64,000 nucleotides of DNA from Prevotellaceae bacterium UBA6398 (GTDB lineage Bacteria; Bacteroidota; Bacteroidia; Bacteroidales; Bacteroidaceae), in assembly GCA_002437495.1 (NCBI GenBank), contig DJQA01000001.1, forward strand, positions 248 through 64,247. The letters are read 5' to 3'. A program made the translations under genes and the position numbers. This document shows, one piece after another, positions 16,942-28,171 of the stretch (position 1 is the first letter of the stretch; each line of letters begins with the position of its first letter). Below the pieces are notes generated by a model, which was given only the letters and a program-made list of their open reading frames with translations, searched no databases and was not told the origin of the DNA.

Positions 16942-17079
16942 TTTTTCGGTGCCTTGCAACAACCTGCGGGTCAAATTGTTGCAAAAAAGTTCTACAAAAC
17001 TGCAATTTTGCGAATTTCAAATGGTTACCCTTTCAGCAACATGGCACGCGCCAATGTGGGACTGCCCTTTTTTACAGAA

Positions 17080-17118
17080 AATCCAACCCATCCGCAAAAG
17101 TTCGGAATGGGTTGGATT
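17080..17118 (-). terminator. Terminator after EF-G paralogue
   Basis: AATCCAACCCAT pairs with ATGGGTTGGATT, extended by CCG/CGG with one bulged base, giving a stem of about 15 bp. On the minus strand it ends in ATTTTCT, a short U-run. It lies 23 bases after the stop of the EF-G-like gene. Confidence 0.65.
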
Positions 17119-17140
17119 GGTTTGTATTTACCGCTGCACG

Positions 17141-19303
17141 CTATGCCTCAGCCTCTGCGTTTTCTTTCTCAAACGCCGCTATTAGTTTCTGCTGAACGTC
17201 TGCCGGTACAAGCTCGTAGCTTGAGAACTTCATGCTGAATGCGCCGCGCCCTCCGGTTATGCTGCTTAGCGTGGTGGAATAGTTCGACATCTCTGCCAAA
17301 GGCACACGCGCCGTAAGCTTTTGGTATCCTTTTTCGGCATCCATGCCCATTATTATTGCGCGGCGCCCTTGCAGGTCGCTCATGGTATCGCCCATGTAGT
17401 CAGAGGGAACAAGCACCTCTACATCGTAAATGGGTTCGAGAATTTTAGGTCCGGCTTCTTTGAATGCCGCGCTGAAAGCGTTGCGTCCCGCGAGGGTGAA
17501 CGATATTTCGTTAGAATCCACAGGGTGCATCTTTCCATCGTAAACAATAACCCTCACATCGCGTGCGTATGAGCCGGTGAGCGGACCGCGCTCCATTCTC
17601 GACATAACGCCTTTGAGTATTGCCGGCATGAAGCGCGCATCTATGGCACCGCCAACAACAGAGTTAATAAACTCGAGCTTTCCGCCCCATTCAAGATTTA
17701 CAACCTCGGTGGAACGTGGAGTTATGCGGTATTCCTGTCCGCCGAACTTGTATGACGGCTTAACCGGCTCGCCATCCACGAGCGGCTCTATTATAAGGTG
17801 CACTTCGCCAAACTGACCTGCACCGCCGCTCTGTTTCTTGTGGCGATAGTCGGCACGCGCCGCTTTGGTTATGGTTTCGCGATAGGGTATTCTCGGCTCA
17901 CCATATACTATTTGTATCTTGTCGTTGTTCTCAAGTCTCCACTTCAGTGTGCGCAAATGAAACTCTCCCTGCCCATGCACAAGAGTTTGGCGCAATTCCT
18001 TGCTCTGTTCCACAACCCACGTTGGGTCTTCCTCGTGCATTCTCGTGAGTGCGGCCATAAGTTTCTCGGTCTCGCCTTCGTTTACAGCCTTTATGGAGCG
18101 GGTGTACTTATAATCGGGATATTTAATGAAATCGAAGCGGTAGTCGCAACCTTTGCCGTTGAGTGTGTTTCCAAGGCGCACGTCTTTCAGCTTTACGGTG
18201 CATCCTATGTCGCCGGCAACCATTTCGCTCACTTTTTCGCGCAGTGAACCCGATGGCGAGAATATCTGCGCCATTCTCTCCTTGGAGCCACGGTCGGCGT
18301 TGTCAAGGTCGTCGCCCTCGTGAACGGTTCCGCTCATAACCTTAAAGTATTGCACTTCGCCAATGTGCGGCTCCATGCCCGTCTTGAAGAAAAAAATCGA
18401 TGTGGGGCCTGCGGAATCAGGAGCGACAGCCTTTCCCGCCGTATTTACAACAGGCGGCATTTCATCTACAAACGGCACAACATTGCCAAGGAACTCCATC
18501 ATGCGGCGCACACCCATATCCTTGCTTGCGCAAACGCAGAACACGGGGTATATGCTCTGGGTTATGAGTCCCTTGCGTATTCCCTCGCGCATTTCGTCCT
18601 CTGTCAGGCTTTCGGTGTCGAAGAACTTTTCCATCAGCGTCTCATCGTTTTCTGCCGCATTCTCCACAAGCCTTGCGTGCCATTCCCTTGCCTTTTCCAT
18701 TTGATCGGCGGGAATGCTTTCTATAATCGGCGCGCCACCTTCGGGCTTCCAGGAATATTTCTTCATGAGCAACACATCGATCATGGAATTGAATTCGGGC
18801 CCGGTCTTTATAGGAAACTGAACGGGAGTTACTTTATCGCCGTGAATCGAGCGAAGCTGCTCTATTATGTTGTCGTAGTCGCATTTTTCATCGTCAAGAC
18901 GGTTTATAAGGAATATAACGGGCTTTTTGAGCTTTTCGCAATATCTGAAATGGTTGTGCGTGGTAACCTCAACACCATTCTGACCGTTTATCATTATTAC
19001 CGCCGTGTCGGTTACGCTGAGTGCCGTTACGGTGGCCCCGATAAAGTCGTCGGAACCCGGGCAGTCGATGAAATTCAGTTTTTTGCCGTTCCATTCGGTA
19101 TGAAAAGGGGTGGAGAAAACTGAATATCCGTATTCCTGCTCCACGGGGAAGTAGTCGCTAACTGTGTTTTTGGCGGTGATCCTTCCGCGACGCTGAATCT
19201 GACCACTTTCATAAAGCAAAGCCTCGGTGAGAGTGGTCTTGCCCGAGCCATCGCTGCCCAACAAACTGATGTTTTTGATTTCCTTTGTTTGATATACTTT
19301 CAT
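17141..19303 (-). CDS. Elongation factor G paralogue (EF-G2 type) with altered GTPase motifs
   Basis: A 720-residue EF-G-like protein with all five EF-G domains. The start is the ATG at 19303 (MKVYQTKEIKNI), where family similarity begins; upstream codons are not family-like. G1 reads GSDGSGKTT (16-24) instead of the usual AHxDAGKTT. Switch I has EQEYGYSV where EF-G has E-x-ERGITI. G3 reads DCPGSDDF with Ser84 at the position of the catalytic histidine of DTPGHVDF. G4 is NRLD. EF-G2 paralogues lacking GTPase activity are known in Bacteroides, where they support translation during carbon starvation and gut colonisation; this gene fits that type. It stands alone, divergent from hemW. Confidence 0.88.
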   Translation of the reverse strand: MKVYQTKEIKNISLLGSDGSGKTTLTEALLYESGQIQRRGRITAKNTVSDYFPVEQEYGYSVFSTPFHTEWNGKKLNFIDCPGSDDFIGATVTALSVTDTAVIMINGQNGVEVTTHNHFRYCEKLKKPVIFLINRLDDEKCDYDNIIEQLRSIHGDKVTPVQFPIKTGPEFNSMIDVLLMKKYSWKPEGGAPIIESIPADQMEKAREWHARLVENAAENDETLMEKFFDTESLTEDEMREGIRKGLITQSIYPVFCVCASKDMGVRRMMEFLGNVVPFVDEMPPVVNTAGKAVAPDSAGPTSIFFFKTGMEPHIGEVQYFKVMSGTVHEGDDLDNADRGSKERMAQIFSPSGSLREKVSEMVAGDIGCTVKLKDVRLGNTLNGKGCDYRFDFIKYPDYKYTRSIKAVNEGETEKLMAALTRMHEEDPTWVVEQSKELRQTLVHGQGEFHLRTLKWRLENNDKIQIVYGEPRIPYRETITKAARADYRHKKQSGGAGQFGEVHLIIEPLVDGEPVKPSYKFGGQEYRITPRSTEVVNLEWGGKLEFINSVVGGAIDARFMPAILKGVMSRMERGPLTGSYARDVRVIVYDGKMHPVDSNEISFTLAGRNAFSAAFKEAGPKILEPIYDVEVLVPSDYMGDTMSDLQGRRAIIMGMDAEKGYQKLTARVPLAEMSNYSTTLSSITGGRGAFSMKFSSYELVPADVQQKLIAAFEKENAEAEA

Positions 19304-19538
19304 GATATTTTTATTTTTAGGGTTTATTTTCCGGTTGCGAAGCACACCGCCATGTGTTTCGGCTGCAATTTGCGAAAAATATTCGGAACAGACAACTTTT
19401 GAAACCGTTTTTTTGGAATTTTGCACTGCGGCAATTAATATTACGTGAGTTCTAAACAATAGACTTCTTAAATTCGCACAGGATAGTGCAGTTTTGCCAT
19501 ATTCGCGCAATGTCATGCCATGTATGTGCAATGTTTCC

Positions 19539-19592
19539 GGGGCGGTGGCGTACAAGGCGCATGCAATACGCCCCTGCAATTATCGCAAAACC
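19539..19592. repeat. Palindromic-module fragment next to phased element
   Basis: GGCGCATGCAATACGCCCC followed by TTATCGCAAAACCAAAA, a worn half of the palindromic module plus its standard linker to the phased element that starts at 19629. The same linker occurs at 9668-9684. Confidence 0.6.
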
Positions 19593-19628
19593 AAAATCGA
19601 TTGGTTCTTCCGAAACACGTCGAAAATT

Positions 19629-19702
19629 ATATCCGATGTAGAAAAAAACATGTCCGATGTAGAAAAAATTATATCAGACATAATTCAAATTACATCAGAC
19701 CT
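19629..19702 (+). repeat. 4x21-bp phased element, copy 5
   Basis: Units ATATCCGATGT (19629), ATGTCCGATGT (19650), ATATCAGACAT (19671), ACATCAGACCT (19692). TTCCGAAACAC at 19608 lies in phase before unit 1. This copy sits in the divergent gap between the EF-G paralogue and hemW, so both genes' upstream regions flank it. Confidence 0.92.
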
Positions 19703-19760
19703 TTTTTGCCTCGCGCCGATATTTGGAAAACTGTTGCCCCAAGCTGCGCACGGAAACTTG

Positions 19761-19768
19761 TATCTTTG
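19761..19768 (+). promoter_or_regulatory. -7 box for hemW
   Basis: TATCTTTG, followed by GC, 29 bases before the hemW ATG, is a consensus Bacteroidota -7 element. A TTTG with the usual spacing is not evident. Confidence 0.5.
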
Positions 19769-19797
19769 CACCGATTACTTAACAAAGCTACCTAAAA

Positions 19798-20934
19798 ATG
19801 GCGGGCATTTACATCCACATTCCTTTCTGCAAAACACGGTGCGACTATTGCGCTTTCTACTCCACCGTTTCGTCAAATGAAATAAAGAAACTCTACGTGC
19901 AAAGGCTATGCGGCGAGATTGCGGAACGCAAGGATTTTTTCGGTTTCCCCGAGGTGTCGTCCGTTTATCTTGGAGGCGGCACACCCTCGCAGCTTGCCAT
20001 TGAGAATCTGACCGATATTTTCAACACGCTGCACCGATGTTTCCGCATTCTTCCCTATGCGGAAATAACCATGGAGGTTAACCCCGATGATATTAACGAA
20101 GAATATGCCGCCGCGCTGCACGAACTGCCCATAAACCGCATAAGCATGGGCGTGCAGAGCTTCAACGACAAGCTGCTGCGCGGAATACACCGCCGCCACT
20201 CTGCCAACGAAGCTGCGAAAAGCTATGAAATTCTGCGCAAAGCGGGCTTCGACAACATTAGCATAGACCTTATATACGCCCTGCCGGGGCAAACTGCCGC
20301 ATTGTGGGATAAAGACCTGGAAACGGCTGTTGCCCTGCGCCCGGAACACATTTCGGCATACGCGCTGAGCTTTGAGGAAGGCACACCGCTTTATACCAAA
20401 CTGAAAAGGGGGGAAATTCGGGAGTCCGGAGAGGAACTATACATTAAGATGTATGCCACGCTCGTTGAAAAGCTAAAGGCTGCGGGCTATGAACACTACG
20501 AAATATCAAACTTTGCCCTTTCCGAAAAGCGGGCAAGGCACAACGCCGCATACTGGACGGGCGAAAAATATCTCGGACTCGGTGCCGGAGCACACTCGTT
20601 CAACGGCGTTTCACGCCGCATAAACCTACCGGAAATACAGAGATATATCCGCTCTAAAATAGTGCCGCATGAAACCGAAACGCTCACAACGGCAAATAAA
20701 TACGATGAGATGGTGATGACACGGCTGCGCACCTGCGAGGGCATAAATCTCGAAGAAACCGAAAAGATGTTCGGGGCGGAAGCCACAGAATACCTGTTGC
20801 GCTCGGCAAAGACATATATCGATTGCGGTAAAATGGAACAGGTTTCCACTGAAAGCGGCAAACACCTGAAACTTACAGAAAGCGGCATATTTGTTTCCGA
20901 TGAGATAATATCCGACCTTATGAACCCCGACTGA
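19798..20934 (+). CDS. hemW: HemW-like radical SAM protein (heme chaperone)
   Basis: A 378-residue radical SAM protein of the coproporphyrinogen III dehydrogenase-related family. The cluster-binding motif CKTRCDYC is at residues 11-18, followed by the HemW/HemN segments YLGGGTPSQL, ITMEVNPDD, RISMGVQSFND and GAGAHSFNG. HemW proteins bind heme and deliver it to respiratory enzymes; they were long annotated as oxygen-independent coproporphyrinogen oxidases. Length fits HemW rather than HemN. It is monocistronic, with a possible MITE directly after it. Confidence 0.92.
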   Translation: MAGIYIHIPFCKTRCDYCAFYSTVSSNEIKKLYVQRLCGEIAERKDFFGFPEVSSVYLGGGTPSQLAIENLTDIFNTLHRCFRILPYAEITMEVNPDDINEEYAAALHELPINRISMGVQSFNDKLLRGIHRRHSANEAAKSYEILRKAGFDNISIDLIYALPGQTAALWDKDLETAVALRPEHISAYALSFEEGTPLYTKLKRGEIRESGEELYIKMYATLVEKLKAAGYEHYEISNFALSEKRARHNAAYWTGEKYLGLGAGAHSFNGVSRRINLPEIQRYIRSKIVPHETETLTTANKYDEMVMTRLRTCEGINLEETEKMFGAEATEYLLRSAKTYIDCGKMEQVSTESGKHLKLTESGIFVSDEIISDLMNPD

Positions 20935-20945
20935 AAAGGCTATGC

Positions 20946-21140
20946 CTTAGAAACTGTTTTTGATTTTTTACATTGAGTCGGTATTGTTACTGTAGTTTCT
21001 GCCCATGCTTTGAGTGTCTTTTTGCTCATATCCGCCCCTCTTCTAAGTCATATTGCCCGCTATCTCCTCTTCAGAAAGGCAAACCTGCCTCAAAAACACA
21101 TCTCAATTCATGAGACGAAAAAAATAAAACAGTCTCTAAG
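20946..21140. mobile_element. MITE-like element with inverted ends
   Basis: A 195-bp segment opens with CTTAGAAACTGTTTTTGATT and closes with AAAACAGTCTCTAAG, imperfect terminal inverted repeats of about 15-20 bp. The right end runs over the stop codon of the neighbouring oxidoreductase gene (TAG at 21136-21138). The minus strand holds a 29-codon reading frame starting near 21029 (MSKKTLKAWAETTVTIPTQC...) behind AGAGGGG, which ends just outside the left end. No transposase is present, so any mobility would depend on one elsewhere. Confidence 0.5.
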
Positions 21141-22164
21141 AATCGGCAGGGAACACCACACCTAACTGACGGCGTATCTCATCGGTAACACGGAGTGTGT
21201 TAAGTGAGTTTTCAAGGCTGTTCTGTTCCGACTCGACTTTTCCGTTTTCCAAAAGGTCTATGAATTCTTTTACCTCGTAATAATAATCGCTCTTTCCGGG
21301 CAAAACACCAACGGCATGCCTTTCCTCCTCCGGTCCCTGCCCCGACATCGGCGCACGGTGGGGAATGTAAGTAACGCTGTGTATTACGTGTATTCCGTCC
21401 ATAAGCAAATTTCCTTCCTCGCCCTCAATTTCCGATGGAAGATACGAGTCTGCTATTTTTGAATAAACCACCGTGGCGTTCATGTCGGGGTATTTCATAT
21501 TAACCGCCGCCTGCGCGTCAACGCCCGTGGAAAGCAAAATTCCCTGCGCGCTCACGCTCTGCGGCATACCGAAAAGGGCTACCATCGGATATATTGTATA
21601 AACGCCTATGTCCATTGTAGCCCCGCCCGACATTGCCGCGCTGAACACGTTTGCCACATCCCCGCGCCGCAACTTGTCGTAGCGGGAAGAATACTGGCAA
21701 TAAGCTCCGAAATACCTGCGTATCTTGCCAATGCGCGGCAGGTTGTTGCGTATAATTCTGAAGTTTTCGCTTACCGTGGGCAGCATTGCCTCCATTAAAG
21801 CCACTTTGTTTTTCTTGGCACACTCAACCATGCTTAGGAACTCTGCCGCATTGGATGCCGCCGGTTTCTCGCAAAGCACATGTTTGCCCATATTCATGCA
21901 GGCTATCGAGTATTGGGCATGAAGATTATTGGGCACGGCTATGTAAACAGCGTCCACGCTGCGGCTTGCCGCCATTTCGGTTATGGAAGAAAACGCCAAA
22001 TTTGCGCCGTATTTGCCACCGAATGCCCGGGCCCGGTCAATATTGCGCGAACATACGGCTGCAAGCTCAAAACGTCTGTCCTGCAAAGCCCCGCGCAAGA
22101 ACCAGTCGGTTATAGGACTTGTGCCGACAACGCCAAACCTTATTTTTCCGCTGCCGCATGCCAT
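21136..22164 (-). CDS. Gfo/Idh/MocA family NAD(P)-dependent oxidoreductase
   Basis: A 342-residue cytosolic oxidoreductase. An N-terminal Rossmann domain (IRFGVVGTSPITDWFLRGA, then AVYIAVPNNLHAQY and MGKHVLCEKPAASN with the EKP lysine typical of the family) is followed by the alpha/beta C-terminal domain containing SGGATMDIGVY. Members oxidise or reduce sugars and inositols or trans-dihydrodiols; the substrate is not evident. No signal sequence, unlike the paralogue at 49720. It is followed upstream by a DUF4827 gene 10 bases away on the same strand. Its stop codon lies inside the inverted end of the MITE-like element. Confidence 0.92.
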   Translation of the reverse strand: MACGSGKIRFGVVGTSPITDWFLRGALQDRRFELAAVCSRNIDRARAFGGKYGANLAFSSITEMAASRSVDAVYIAVPNNLHAQYSIACMNMGKHVLCEKPAASNAAEFLSMVECAKKNKVALMEAMLPTVSENFRIIRNNLPRIGKIRRYFGAYCQYSSRYDKLRRGDVANVFSAAMSGGATMDIGVYTIYPMVALFGMPQSVSAQGILLSTGVDAQAAVNMKYPDMNATVVYSKIADSYLPSEIEGEEGNLLMDGIHVIHSVTYIPHRAPMSGQGPEEERHAVGVLPGKSDYYYEVKEFIDLLENGKVESEQNSLENSLNTLRVTDEIRRQLGVVFPADS

Positions 22165-22174
22165 AGAAAAATGT

Positions 22175-22867
22175 TTATCTGTAGCCTCTTTGATAGGTTA
22201 TGTCGTAATAGCAGGCGTAAACGTCCTCGCTGGCATCTTTCTGTCCCTGCGAATCCGGCACAATAAGCCTTACCTTGGCAATTTTTTCCTCTTCGCTCTC
22301 CTGGCGTCCTATATTCACGTATGATAGCGGCACAAGCCAACCCGATGGTACCGAAGCGCCGTAACCGGAGTACATTATGCCCGATACAAACGAGGCGGTG
22401 AAAGTGCCGAGTGTGTTTGAAACCGTCATAACATCGGGTATAGCCGTTGAATAGTTGTTGCAGTTTGACGCCTGTATCGAGTCGCCACGAAGGTTCACCT
22501 CTGTAAAGCGGCAAAGTATGGTGGCTGTTTCGCCGCTCTCCAGTTTGCTTCCCGCCCCCTTGCGCACAATCTGCATATATACTCCGGTGTTTGGGAAGTA
22601 AACATACTCGTTTTTCGACACATCGGTTGTGGAATCCTGCTTCTCAAACTGCGACAGACTTATTACCGTTATTGGCGCAACATGAACAAGCGTGTCGTTG
22701 GCATCGTAGGCCAATATTGTGGTGCCTTTTTTTATAAACGAACTGATAATTTTGCGCTCCTTTTTCTTAAGCTCTCCATAATTATAGTCGTCCTCGCATG
22801 ATTGCAGGACAAACCCCGCCAATACCGCCGAAACTACGGCAAAAATAAACGCCTTATTGATTTGCAT
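22175..22867 (-). CDS. DUF4827 lipoprotein (FKBP-like)
   Basis: A 230-residue lipoprotein: MQINKAFIFAVVSAVLAGFVLQSCEDDYNYG has a signal peptide ending in a lipobox with Cys near residue 24, followed by acidic residues that in Bacteroidota favour surface export. The body (KGTTILAYDANDT ... IVRKGAGSKLESGETATILCRFTEVNLRGD) resembles the DUF4827 family, which has an FKBP-like fold and unknown function. The ATG at 22867 is chosen because it opens the signal peptide. It is co-oriented with and 10 bases from the Gfo/Idh gene. Confidence 0.85.
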   Translation of the reverse strand: MQINKAFIFAVVSAVLAGFVLQSCEDDYNYGELKKKERKIISSFIKKGTTILAYDANDTLVHVAPITVISLSQFEKQDSTTDVSKNEYVYFPNTGVYMQIVRKGAGSKLESGETATILCRFTEVNLRGDSIQASNCNNYSTAIPDVMTVSNTLGTFTASFVSGIMYSGYGASVPSGWLVPLSYVNIGRQESEEEKIAKVRLIVPDSQGQKDASEDVYACYYDITYQRGYR

Positions 22868-23084
22868 CAGGATGATATTCTTTTTATTCCTGCAAAAATA
22901 GCTACTTTTTCCCAATTCCCGGCAACGCGGCGCTACAAATAAGAGTTATTAAGAATTTGCGACTTGCAGGAAAAACAGTAAACGACCACACACCGTACAC
23001 ACACGGTTTTTATTTCGCCAAACAACATGGAACGCACACGCCCTGCATACAAAAAACAACCAACGGCGAAAGTTCGGCAAAATC

Positions 23085-23158
23085 GCATGGGACATGGTAA
23101 AAACAATGTCTGATATAATTTTTTCTACATAGGACATAGAAAATTCTACATCAGACCT
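23085..23158 (+). repeat. 4x21-bp phased element, copy 6
   Basis: Units GCATGGGACAT (23085), ATGTCTGATAT (23106), ACATAGGACAT (23127), ACATCAGACCT (23148), then a T-run. Unit 3 is in the opposite orientation to unit 3 of copies 3-5. It lies between the DUF4827 gene start and the beta-galactosidase gene end; 22868-23302 shows nothing else. Confidence 0.92.
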
Positions 23159-23302
23159 TTTTTACGCCTTTATAAGTTTCTGAGAAACAAATTCTTACAA
23201 AAACCACGTATTTTGCAGTAATATTTTGATTGCCAACAGCTTGCCGTTTCAAGCCCGCTTTGCGGCAAAAATGCTCCTCCGTCCGCCACCGCCCTTAACA
23301 AA

Positions 23303-23334
23303 TGCAGCCCGTGCCTAAAGAGGCACAGGCTGCA
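23303..23334 (-). terminator. Terminator after beta-galactosidase gene
   Basis: On the minus strand GCAGCCTGTGCC and GGCACGGGCTGC pair (one mismatch) around TCTTTA, followed by ATTTGTT. It lies about 20 bases downstream of the stop codon. The U-run is interrupted. Confidence 0.7.
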
Positions 23335-23355
23335 CAGTGTAAAGTGTGGGGCATT

Positions 23356-26547
<3,192 letters not shown>

Positions 26548-26560
26548 TTATAGATATTGC

Positions 26561-27646
26561 TCACTTCACTGCTATGCACTCCGCCTCGACAAGCCACGCG
26601 GGGCGACATACCTTGGCGCGTGTAAACACGGTGGCAACGCCCGGCAAACGGCTGTTCACAACACTCTCCACCTCGTCCCTGTCGGCGGCATCACGCATAT
26701 ATACTATGAGCATTCTTATGTCGCCCTCCGAAAATCCGTCATCGGCAAGCAGCGCGCCGATGTTCTCTATCAGCCGTTCGGTTTGCTTTGCAGGATTGCC
26801 AAGGTTTATGCAGTTTCCCAGCCTGTCAATGCTCGCCGTACCCGAAATCAGTGCCACCCTGTTGCCTTTAGCCGCGAACGATGTGCCACGTTCGAAAGCC
26901 ACCCCATATTGTGCGGTGGGGTTTAGGTGGTCGAGAGCCTGCAAGTACTTCACATCATCATCTCCGCCTGCGATGCGCGAAAAGAAATCAACGCCCACAA
27001 CGGCACCGCATTCGGCGGTATATCCTTCTATTCCCGTGGAAGCTATGAAATGACTGTCGGTAGTGAGACCGTTTTGCGCAAAGAAATCGTTGCGCCCCTT
27101 AACAACGCCGGCGTATGTGCGGTCGATGTCGCGACAATACAGCCATGTGCGCAGCGTATTGTTTTTTATCGTCATGCCAAATGGAGCTATGAGCCGCTTG
27201 TGCCGCTCGAAAGCCTCCACCGTCTGCGCGTAGCCGTCAGTATCGGTCAACTCATCGGCTTTGAAGCGCAGCGACTGGAATATATAGCTTTCATCCTTGT
27301 ATGATACGGTCCATGAATCTTCTCCCATACGCTCTACCTCCGCGCTTTCGAGAAAACACGCCATAATGACTATCTTTCCGCCGTTCAAAGGCGGCTGCTC
27401 TATAATTGAAACGGCACACGTCAACGATATATTGTCAACCTCACCGCGAATAAGCGGCAGCTGGTTTATTATGTCGCTGAGAAAAATTCTCAGCCAAACG
27501 GGCTTTACTCCGTAAGCTCTGCGCCTAGATGCCTCGCTGCGAAACGATTCAAACGCCTTTGCCGCACAATTATGAAAACTGTTTGCGACACCTCCGTTGA
27601 AAACCGCGAAACAATTATGCGGATTATTGTCTGTTCCTGATTTCAT
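26561..27646 (-). CDS. Chorismatase-like / RidA-fold protein (FkbO/Hyg5 type)
   Basis: A 361-residue protein of two RidA-like halves. The C-terminal half shows VALISGTASIDRLGNC, NIGALLADDGFSEGDI and a conserved end RAKVCRPAWLVEAECIAV, the pattern of FkbO/Hyg5/XanB2 chorismatases, which split chorismate into pyruvate and a hydroxybenzoate or dihydrobenzoate. The N-terminal half has VKPVWLRIFLSDIINQLP and RTWLYCRDIDRTY. Whether all catalytic residues are kept cannot be judged by eye. A TATATTTG box lies 5 bases before the ATG, so the message may be leaderless or start a little further in. No aromatic-polymer or siderophore genes adjoin it. Confidence 0.65.
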   Translation of the reverse strand: MKSGTDNNPHNCFAVFNGGVANSFHNCAAKAFESFRSEASRRRAYGVKPVWLRIFLSDIINQLPLIRGEVDNISLTCAVSIIEQPPLNGGKIVIMACFLESAEVERMGEDSWTVSYKDESYIFQSLRFKADELTDTDGYAQTVEAFERHKRLIAPFGMTIKNNTLRTWLYCRDIDRTYAGVVKGRNDFFAQNGLTTDSHFIASTGIEGYTAECGAVVGVDFFSRIAGGDDDVKYLQALDHLNPTAQYGVAFERGTSFAAKGNRVALISGTASIDRLGNCINLGNPAKQTERLIENIGALLADDGFSEGDIRMLIVYMRDAADRDEVESVVNSRLPGVATVFTRAKVCRPAWLVEAECIAVK

Positions 27647-27651
27647 ATATG

Positions 27652-27659
27652 CAAATATA
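27652..27659 (-). promoter_or_regulatory. -7 box at the start of the chorismatase-like gene
   Basis: TATATTTG on the minus strand ends 5 bases before the ATG at 27646. With the usual -7 spacing, transcription would begin at or next to the start codon, which implies a leaderless message if both calls are right. Confidence 0.4.
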
Positions 27660-27766
27660 CGACATTATTCCCTTTTATCATTGCGTGGGAAAGCATTACA
27701 CCCTGTTTTTGACAAAAATACCCCTAAATGGTGAGAATGCCCGCAAACAGCACTTCCACGGAAACC

Positions 27767-27840
27767 ACATCAAACCTTGGAAAAACAATGTCCTATGTAG
27801 AAAAAACTACATCGGACTTAGAAAAAACTACATCAGACCT
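27767..27840 (+). repeat. 4x21-bp phased element, copy 7
   Basis: Units ACATCAAACCT (27767), ATGTCCTATGT (27788), ACATCGGACTT (27809), ACATCAGACCT (27830), a T-run, then CCTTGCAACCC at 27851 in phase. It lies between the chorismatase-like gene start and tRNA-Ser, upstream of both if read on the minus strand of the former. Confidence 0.9.
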
Positions 27841-27991
27841 TTTTTCGCCACCTTGCAACCCACTGGGAACAAAAAGCCTGAAGAAACTATAATATCGCAC
27901 ATAGTTGCATTGTTTTCAATACCTTGCTCGGCCCCGCCCAAAAGCTGCAAAAACCGCAACAAAGACCATTGTCGTTTGCTGCGGTTTTTTG

Positions 27992-28079
27992 CGGAAAGAG
28001 GGGGATTCGAACCCCCGAAACGCTTTGGGCGTTTACACGCTTTCCAGGCGTGCCTCTTCAACCACTCGAGCATCTTTCC
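27992..28079 (-). tRNA. tRNA-Ser (GGA)
   Basis: The minus strand starts GGAAAGATGCTCGAGTGGTT and folds as a class II tRNA: acceptor stem GGAAAGA/TCTTTCC, anticodon stem CACGC/GCGTG around loop CTGGAAA (anticodon GGA, reading UCC and UCU), a long variable arm as in tRNA-Ser, and the T arm GGGGG-TTCGAAT-CCCCC. The 88-base length fits serine tRNA. CCA is not encoded after the discriminator G. Confidence 0.96.
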
Positions 28080-28171
28080 TTGATTGCGGTTGAAATTTGC
28101 GGTTGTTCACAAAACCGGGCGCAAAGTTAAGACTTTATTTCGAAACTTCACATTCCTGCATAGGGAAAAAC

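Noticed and set aside
18320..19123. Long plus-strand frame opposite the EF-G paralogue
   Set aside because: It mirrors codon bias of the minus-strand gene and encodes no family-like sequence; the EF-G reading on the other strand is certain.
27649..28083. Plus-strand frame running through phased element copy 7 and the tRNA
   Set aside because: It reads through a repeat and across tRNA-Ser on the opposite strand; neither part can be coding in this sense.
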